Shown here piece after piece: positions 14,828 to 19,370 of a DNA stretch of 19,370 nucleotides. This DNA comes from Dechloromonas sp. UBA6271. GTDB lineage: Bacteria; Pseudomonadota; Gammaproteobacteria; Burkholderiales; Rhodocyclaceae. Every line of letters begins with the position of its first letter. The stretch's first letter is position 1. The translations under genes and the position numbers were made by a program. The notes beneath the pieces were generated by a model. The model saw only the letters and a program-made list of their open reading frames with translations, made no database searches and was not told where the DNA came from. Location of the stretch: the NCBI GenBank assembly GCA_002440665.1, contig DJUX01000018.1:1-19370 (forward strand). The letters are read 5' to 3'.

Positions 14828-15409
14828 TCAGAATTTCCCGGCACGCCATTCCGCCGCGAACACCCGCGTATCCGCATACCACGCCGCAAAATCCGCCGCG
14901 AACCCTGCCGCATCGGCAATGAACTCCGCCTCGCCCCCCGCCAGCGGATTCGGCTGGCGGGCACGCTGGCTCATGCGCTGCAGGACGTCGGCGATGCCGG
15001 CGAGGCGGGCATAGCTGGCGAGCCAGTCTTCGTTGGCCATCAGGATCATGGCGGGGCGGGCGTGATCGGGCAGGTCGGAGAGGCGGGCGGCGATGTGGCG
15101 GTAGATTTGCTCGCAGGTGTCGGCCAGCGGTGGGTGTTGCGGCCAGTCGCGGGCGAGCAGGTGGTCGTAATAGATGTCGACGAGGATGCCGGCGTAGCGG
15201 CGGCGGGCGGGCGAGACGCGGTTGCGGCTGCGCTGGAAAGCGGGGTGGGTTTCGGCGTGGCTGTCGATGGCGCGGTGGAGCGCGACGCCGCGCGCGAGGT
15301 CGGCCGGCAGCGCGCCGGGCAGCGGGCCCTTGATCCAGTCGCCGACGACACCGCCGACGATGAGCGCCGAGTCGTCGCCGGCCAGCACGGCGTGGGCGAG
15401 GAAGTTCAT
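14828..15409 (-). CDS. acpH: Acyl carrier protein phosphodiesterase (AcpH type)
   Basis: AcpH removes the 4'-phosphopantetheine arm from acyl carrier protein, a cytoplasmic step in ACP turnover. The 193-residue length fits the family (COG3124, formerly DUF479). Characteristic blocks are the N-terminal MNFLAHAVLA; GGVVGDWIKG (about 18-28); LHRAIDSHAETHP (His/Asp-rich, about 44-57); and VDIYYDHLLARDW (about 77-90). The His and Asp residues of these blocks form the HD-like metal site. The gene is 150 bases after the cytochrome gene on the same strand. The ribosome site is weak; the ATG overlaps the stop of a possible 24-codon ORF. No relation to neighbouring genes is evident. Confidence 0.9.
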   Translation of the reverse strand: MNFLAHAVLAGDDSALIVGGVVGDWIKGPLPGALPADLARGVALHRAIDSHAETHPAFQRSRNRVSPARRRYAGILVDIYYDHLLARDWPQHPPLADTCEQIYRHIAARLSDLPDHARPAMILMANEDWLASYARLAGIADVLQRMSQRARQPNPLAGGEAEFIADAAGFAADFAAWYADTRVFAAEWRAGKF

Positions 15410-15480
15410 GCTTGGCTCATTGCAGCTTCGGTGCGGGTGGTCGGTGCGGTGCGGCCGATTCGGTGGCGCAGCTTGTCCAT
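15406..15480 (-). CDS. Possible 24-residue ORF coupled to acpH
   Basis: An ATG at 15480 opens a 24-codon frame whose TGA overlaps the acpH ATG (ATGA). GGAA lies 5 bases before the ATG, and TACACT (-10-like) is at 15509-15514 on the minus strand. The product is basic and Thr/Arg-rich (starting MDKLRHRIGRTAP) and matches nothing I know. It may be a coupling or leader ORF, or chance in a GC-rich gap. Confidence 0.22.
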   Translation of the reverse strand: MDKLRHRIGRTAPTTRTEAAMSQA

Positions 15481-15525
15481 GGGTTCCGTTGCGAAAGCCG
15501 GGAGCTAAAGTGTAGCGGTTTGCGC

Positions 15526-15553
15526 GGTCCTGGCGGCGTGCAGGCGCCGGACC
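15526..15553. other. Bulged GC-rich stem-loop after the cytochrome gene
   Basis: GGTCC (15526-15530) pairs with GGACC (15549-15553), and inside them GGCG (15535-15538) pairs with CGCC (15545-15548), with a 4-base bulge. It lies 6 bases after the cytochrome stop. There is no T-run on either strand, so termination would have to be Rho-aided; an mRNA 3'-end stabiliser is equally possible. Confidence 0.3.
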
Positions 15554-15559
15554 AGATCG

Positions 15560-17899
15560 TCAATCGGGCCGGTCGCCGGCTTCGCGACGGATCGCGATCA
15601 GCGCGCCGAGAATGTCGGGGTCGTCCGGGTGGCGCCGATTGGCGGCGTGCAGCACGGCCAGCGCTTCGCCACGCCGGCCGGCGGCATGCAGGGCGATGGC
15701 CTGGACGTAGGCGTAGCGCGCGTTGCCCGGCGCCAGCTTGGCGGCGGCGACGAACTCACCGAGCGCGGCATCGTTCTCGTGCTTGCGCACCAGCGTCAGG
15801 CCCAGCGCGTGGTGCAGTTCGGCATCTCGCGGCATGATGGTCAGACCCTGGCGCAACACCCTCTCGGCGTCCGTTTCGCGCCCCTGCAGGCGCCAGAGGT
15901 CGGCGAGGTTGATGTAGCCCGCGGTGAAACGCGGGTCGAGTCTGATGGCGCGCTCGTAGGCGGCGACCGCCTCGTCGGTCCGGCCTTGTCGCAGGCGCAG
16001 GTTGCCGAGATTGACGTTGGTCGCCGGCCAGTCGGACTCCTGCATCAGCGCGGCTTCAAACTCCTGCAGGGCGGCCTGGCGGGCACCCCGCTTGCCATCC
16101 GGGAGCTGACTGTCGGGGACGTCGGCAAGAATTTGTGCCGCCTCGATGCGCACGCCACGAACCGGGTCGGCGAGCAAGGGCGCGGCACCCAGCACGCGGT
16201 TTGCCACATCGAGCGGCGCGAGCAGGCCGAGCGCCGCGATGCGCACTGACGGATCCTTGTCCTGCAGCAAGGCTCGGGCTGCCGGCAACGTGGCGGGGTT
16301 GGCATACGGCTGGGCGAGCGTCGCCGCGGTCGCCCGGACAACCGCCGGCGCCGTCGGGCTGGCCGCCAGTTCGAGCAGGCCGGGCAAGGCCAGCGCGCCG
16401 CGCGTTTCACCAGCTTTCAGTGTGGTGCCGTAGTGCGGGCGTTCGCGCCAGGCCTTGCCGTACCACTTGTCCATGACGCTCGCGGCCCATGCCGGCTTCT
16501 TGTCAGCGTGGCACTGGGTGCAGGCATTCGGACTGCCGAGCGACTGCGACAGGTCGGGACGCGGGACGCGAAGGCTGTGGTCCTGGCGGGCATGGATCAC
16601 CATGTAGTTCTGCGTCGGCATATGGCAATTCACACACTGGGCGCCCTTGCCGCCGGCGACATGCCGGTGGTGAGCCGGCGCGTCGAACGCGGCGGCATTG
16701 TGGCAGCGCGTGCACAGCGCGTTGCCCTCGGCGCGCAGCTTCAGCGCGTGCGGCTCGTGGCAGTCCATGCAGGTGACGCCGTTCTGGTGCATTTTGCTTT
16801 GCAGGAAGGAAGCCCAGACATAGACCTCCTCGCGCTGCTGGCCGTCGGCATGGTAGTTGGGCGCCGTCAGCATGGCCAGGCGGTGGCTGTCTTCGAGCGG
16901 AGCGCCGGCCTTGCGTTCTTCGCTCAGCGTCGAGCGGCGGGCGTGGCAGGCGGCGCAGGTGTTCATGCCCGCAGGGTCGGCCGGCTTGTCGCGCACCGCG
17001 AAGCGGGCGTCGCCCGCCGGGAATTTCCACGCCTCGTTCCAGCGCGTGGCCAGCGCCGGCAAGCCCTTGTCGCCGTGCGCCGCGTAAGGAGCCCTGGCAT
17101 CCCGCGCCCAGTCCACGTGCCGGGAGCCCTGGCCGTGACAGGCCTCGCAGGCGACGTTGATTTCGCTGTAGGTCGTCTTGTAGGTGTCGCTGGCCGCGTC
17201 GTAGCCCTTCTTCAGGTCGGTCGAATGGCATTCGGCGCATTGCAGCGCCCAGTTCTGGTAGCGGCCGGTCCAGTGCAGCGGGTCCTTGTGGTCGATCTTC
17301 TCGCCCGGCTGCAGATGGAACCGGCGCTGGCCGCCCTGGTTCCTGGGCCGGGCATCCCAGGCTATCGGCAGCGCCTGGTAGCGCCCGCCGGGGAAGGCGA
17401 TCAGGTATTGCTGTAGCGGATACACACCGAAGGTGTAGGCGATCTCGTAGTCGGCGAGCTTGCCGTCGGCGCCGTCGGTGCGGACCATGAACTTGTCGCC
17501 GCGCTTGAAGAAGCTGGATTCGACGCCCTGGTGCCGGAACCGGGCGTCGGCGAAGTTGCCGAGCACGCTCGCGGCCGTCGCTTCCTGCATCGCCAGATCG
17601 TGGTGCGACCCAGACCACGCCTTGAATTCGCCTTCATGGCAGGTCTTGCACACCTTGGCGCCGACATAGCTGGCGGTTTTGCCTGTTTTTTCGGGGTCGA
17701 CCGCGACCGCCAAAGTCGAAGCGCTCGTTGAAGCGGGCGGCGCCTTGGTCGCCAAGGCGTACGCAACGAAGCCAGCAACCACCAGCAACAGCGCGATGCC
17801 GAGCAGGAGAAGACGGTTGCGTTTTGGCTTCTGATCAACGGCGACAGGCGTCACGGCGACGGCGGGGTTGGCCGCCTTGTTTCGGGTTTTCTTCACCAT
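15560..17899 (-). CDS. Membrane-anchored octaheme cytochrome c with HEAT-like and TPR repeats
   Basis: This 779-residue protein has a basic N-terminus and one transmembrane anchor (about 29-50), so the rest is periplasmic. Eight CxxCH heme sites start at residues 84, 221, 251, 315, 377, 396, 422 and 460. The first (YVGAKVCKTCHEGEFKAWSGSHH) resembles the cytochrome c554/multiheme entry motif, and the fifth to seventh (CMDCHEPH, CTRCH, CVNCHMP) resemble paired CXXCH domains. Residues about 500-600 are HEAT-like helical repeats. Residues about 620-775 hold four or so TPRs (LGNLRLRQGRTDEAVAAYERAIRLDP and following). The family is seen in metal- and anaerobically respiring bacteria, but the donor and acceptor are unknown. 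It follows the small secreted protein gene by 32 bases, suggesting an operon. A role in envelope electron transfer with TPR-mediated partner docking is inference. Confidence 0.92.
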   Translation of the reverse strand: MVKKTRNKAANPAVAVTPVAVDQKPKRNRLLLLGIALLLVVAGFVAYALATKAPPASTSASTLAVAVDPEKTGKTASYVGAKVCKTCHEGEFKAWSGSHHDLAMQEATAASVLGNFADARFRHQGVESSFFKRGDKFMVRTDGADGKLADYEIAYTFGVYPLQQYLIAFPGGRYQALPIAWDARPRNQGGQRRFHLQPGEKIDHKDPLHWTGRYQNWALQCAECHSTDLKKGYDAASDTYKTTYSEINVACEACHGQGSRHVDWARDARAPYAAHGDKGLPALATRWNEAWKFPAGDARFAVRDKPADPAGMNTCAACHARRSTLSEERKAGAPLEDSHRLAMLTAPNYHADGQQREEVYVWASFLQSKMHQNGVTCMDCHEPHALKLRAEGNALCTRCHNAAAFDAPAHHRHVAGGKGAQCVNCHMPTQNYMVIHARQDHSLRVPRPDLSQSLGSPNACTQCHADKKPAWAASVMDKWYGKAWRERPHYGTTLKAGETRGALALPGLLELAASPTAPAVVRATAATLAQPYANPATLPAARALLQDKDPSVRIAALGLLAPLDVANRVLGAAPLLADPVRGVRIEAAQILADVPDSQLPDGKRGARQAALQEFEAALMQESDWPATNVNLGNLRLRQGRTDEAVAAYERAIRLDPRFTAGYINLADLWRLQGRETDAERVLRQGLTIMPRDAELHHALGLTLVRKHENDAALGEFVAAAKLAPGNARYAYVQAIALHAAGRRGEALAVLHAANRRHPDDPDILGALIAIRREAGDRPD

Positions 17900-17931
17900 T
17901 GCCTGTTGCCCGCTTCCCGGCTGCTAAGCGC

Positions 17932-18357
17932 CTACTTGCGGACGAAGTAGATCTCGTAGCGCTGCTTCGCCACGGCCTGATAGTAGCTGCCCTTGAGGCG
18001 ATCGCTGGCGGGATCGTAAGTGAGTTCGTAGGTCGACCCGCCGTAGCCGCCGGCGCGCAATTCGAGGGCAACGCGCAGCGCCGTTCCCTCCTGCACTGCT
18101 TGCGCCCGCGAGAAAGGAAGCGGATTCGGATTGAAGTACATCGCTTCGAGTTGGCCATCCGACCCGATGCTCTTGATGGCGATCGTGTAACCGCCGTCTG
18201 GGCGCACCCAGTTGCCCTTAAGTACATTGAGCCCGACGTTCGCCGTGCTCGCCGCGGACGAATCACCCGGCGCCGGCTTCACCCCCTGCGCGCAAGCGGG
18301 CCAGGCGCCGCTCAGGATGGCCGCACCAAGGATGGCGGCCAGCATTCCGTTTCGCAT
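17932..18357 (-). CDS. Small secreted protein of unknown function
   Basis: This 141-residue protein has a signal peptide (hydrophobic 5-19, probable cleavage after ACA at 23). The mature domain of about 115 residues is rich in beta-strand-forming residues (NWVRPDGGYTIAIKSI, LEAMYFNPNPLPF, LRAGGYGGSTYELTYD, GSYYQAVAKQRYEIYFVRK). It looks like a small beta-barrel or lipocalin-like fold, but I cannot name a family. The ribosome site GGAGAG lies 5 bases before the ATG. It sits between the DUF3313 lipoprotein and the octaheme cytochrome on the same strand and is probably co-transcribed with both. A role in the same envelope complex is an inference from position only. Confidence 0.8.
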   Translation of the reverse strand: MRNGMLAAILGAAILSGAWPACAQGVKPAPGDSSAASTANVGLNVLKGNWVRPDGGYTIAIKSIGSDGQLEAMYFNPNPLPFSRAQAVQEGTALRVALELRAGGYGGSTYELTYDPASDRLKGSYYQAVAKQRYEIYFVRK

Positions 18358-18373
18358 TCATCTCTCCAGAACT

Positions 18374-18391
18374 GGCCGGGTAGACCCGGCC
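18374..18391. other. Perfect hairpin in the DUF3313/secreted-protein gap
   Basis: GGCCGGG (18374-18380) and CCCGGCC (18385-18391) pair perfectly around TAGA, in the 48-base gap between the two genes. No T-run follows on the minus strand, the direction of transcription, so it is not a standard terminator. It may protect or separate the mRNA segments to set different expression levels. Confidence 0.5.
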
Positions 18392-18405
18392 GTTTGCTTG
18401 TCGGC

Positions 18406-19242
18406 TTACTTCGCCGGCGGCGTCACTCCGCGCAGTTCGGCGAAGCGCTGGGCAACCAGCAGCGACCACTTGTCGAATGCCTCCTTGGCATACGACCACT
18501 GCTGGAACGAGCTCATGTAGCCGTTCGCCCAGGTCTGGGCGGCGCCAACGGCGCTGGCATCGACATCGGCGGCGTATTTGCGGCCGATCCGTGTATCGCG
18601 GCATTCGGCGATGATCTGGCCGTTGCCGCCGTCACGGAACTGCATCTCCATGCCGGTTTCGCCCATGTACGGCGTCGACCCCGCCGGGCGGCCGGTTGCC
18701 ACGCCGGAACCCGCTTCGGCGACGAAGGCGTAAGGAATGAGCGTGCCGGCCAGGCTGTCGGTGACGGTTGTCGGCACCAGGTCGGTCAGGGCAATGCGGA
18801 TCACCACGACCCCCGGCCCGGCCTTGTCCACCACCTGCATCTGTGGCTTCAGGGCCTTGACCAGCGAATCATGGAAATAGTCGGTAAGCGTCTTGAGGTC
18901 GTTCGGATCGATCGTCTTTTGCTCACCTTCTTTGGCGGACTTCGGCGCTGCCATCGAGACGACGATGCGCGAAACCAGCACCTTTTCGAAGCGCTTCGCA
19001 TCAAGACGCGGGTCGCGCCAGCACTCGATCCCATTGAGCGCGGCCACCGGCTTCAGGCGCGCGTAGTCGCTCAGGAAACCGCTGCGGGTCAGGCGCGCCG
19101 CATCGGTCACGGTCACGCCGGTGCCGCTGCCCAGCGCCGCATCGTAGGTCTGGCAACCTGCCGCTAGGGTGATCGCGCCGGCGATCAGGCAGAAGCCGGC
19201 AATCCGCTTGCCGCTTGCGGTTGCTGTGGTCTTGTGGGTCAT
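18406..19242 (-). CDS. DUF3313-family lipoprotein
   Basis: This is a predicted lipoprotein of 278 residues. A basic N-terminus and a hydrophobic stretch end in the lipobox LAAGC, with the lipidated Cys at 30. The next block, SGFLSDYARLKPV, is the start signature of DUF3313 proteins; members are lipoproteins of unknown function. The residue after the Cys is Gln, so sorting to the outer membrane is expected. I chose ATG 19242 because it gives a normal signal peptide length; in-frame ATGs at 19257, 19272 and 19308 would add 5, 10 or 22 residues, with no strong ribosome site to decide. It is the first gene of the probable three-gene set with the secreted protein and the octaheme cytochrome. A -10-like TAATAT lies at 19315-19320 on the minus strand. 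Confidence 0.85.
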   Translation of the reverse strand: MTHKTTATASGKRIAGFCLIAGAITLAAGCQTYDAALGSGTGVTVTDAARLTRSGFLSDYARLKPVAALNGIECWRDPRLDAKRFEKVLVSRIVVSMAAPKSAKEGEQKTIDPNDLKTLTDYFHDSLVKALKPQMQVVDKAGPGVVVIRIALTDLVPTTVTDSLAGTLIPYAFVAEAGSGVATGRPAGSTPYMGETGMEMQFRDGGNGQIIAECRDTRIGRKYAADVDASAVGAAQTWANGYMSSFQQWSYAKEAFDKWSLLVAQRFAELRGVTPPAK

Positions 19243-19370
19243 TGCATTTATTTCCATTGGTTGATTAGGCATGGTTTGCCGGTGATGCGTAATGAATTTC
19301 CGGCACATCCCGGGATATTAGTTTGAATCCGACAACTTGAGCAGCGCAGCGTGTTGACGCGCACTGAAAA

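Noticed and set aside
14685..15014. Plus-strand frame of 109 codons spanning the acpH end
   Set aside because: It overlaps the well-supported acpH gene, has no recognisable ribosome site or domain, and is rich in Ala/Arg/Ser as expected for a shadow.
15509..15514. TACACT as part of a sigma70 promoter for acpH
   Set aside because: No acceptable -35 hexamer is found at 16-18 bases upstream (GCCGCC at the expected place), so I do not list a promoter.
16433..17416. Open frame of 327 codons on the plus strand opposite the cytochrome gene
   Set aside because: The minus-strand frame carries eight CxxCH motifs and TPRs; the plus-strand product has biased composition and no domain. The same applies to the long plus-strand frames at 5827-7005, 7454-8314, 8318-9367, 10389-11168 and 17728-19167.

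Overview
The window looks like a chromosomal segment of a GC-rich betaproteobacterium, most likely a Rhodocyclales member (Dechloromonas/Azonexus-like). This is an inference from gene content, not a database match. The markers are a form II RuBisCO with its CbbQ/CbbO activase and CbbR, a type I restriction system, a DUF3422 (COG4949) protein, an AcpH-type ACP phosphodiesterase and a large multiheme c-type cytochrome. No rRNA, tRNA, CRISPR array, transposase or phage gene was seen. No gene-free stretch exceeds 300 bases; the longest are about 265 bases upstream of cbbM and about 235 bases upstream of the M20 peptidase.

Region 1 (1-4651, plus strand) is the distal part of a type I restriction-modification operon: the end of hsdS, then hsdR. 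Between them sits a two-gene insert: a winged-helix protein fused to an MNT-type nucleotidyltransferase (488-1096), and a HEPN-domain protein (1050-1508). The pair overlaps by 47 bases, and the HEPN gene overlaps hsdR by 4 bases (ATGA). A strong inverted repeat with a third half-site (357-410) precedes the pair and is a good candidate operator. This embedded MNT-HEPN toxin/antitoxin-like module is the most interesting system in the window.

Region 2 (4648-11585, minus strand) is a Calvin-cycle block read as cbbM, cbbQ, cbbO, a 19-codon ORF, cbbR and DUF3422. CbbM is the CO2-fixing enzyme and CbbQO is the AAA+/VWA activase that removes inhibitory sugar phosphates from it. CbbR is the LysR-type regulator. 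An intrinsic terminator in the cbbM-cbbQ gap probably makes cbbM mRNA more abundant than the activase message. Two abutting dyads upstream of cbbM are candidate CbbR sites.

Region 3 (11586-14827, minus strand) is visibly less GC-rich. It holds an orphan ModA-like periplasmic binding protein, a small PQ-loop (SemiSWEET-like) membrane protein and an exported M20 amidohydrolase. It reads as accessory material between two core-like blocks.

Region 4 (14828-19370, minus strand) has acpH and, upstream of it, a likely operon of a DUF3313 lipoprotein, a small secreted protein and an octaheme cytochrome c fused to HEAT-like and TPR repeats, suggesting a cell-envelope electron-transfer function.

Across the window the near-palindromic word GGTCGACCGCA and close variants recur far more often than I would expect by chance, in both genes and gaps.
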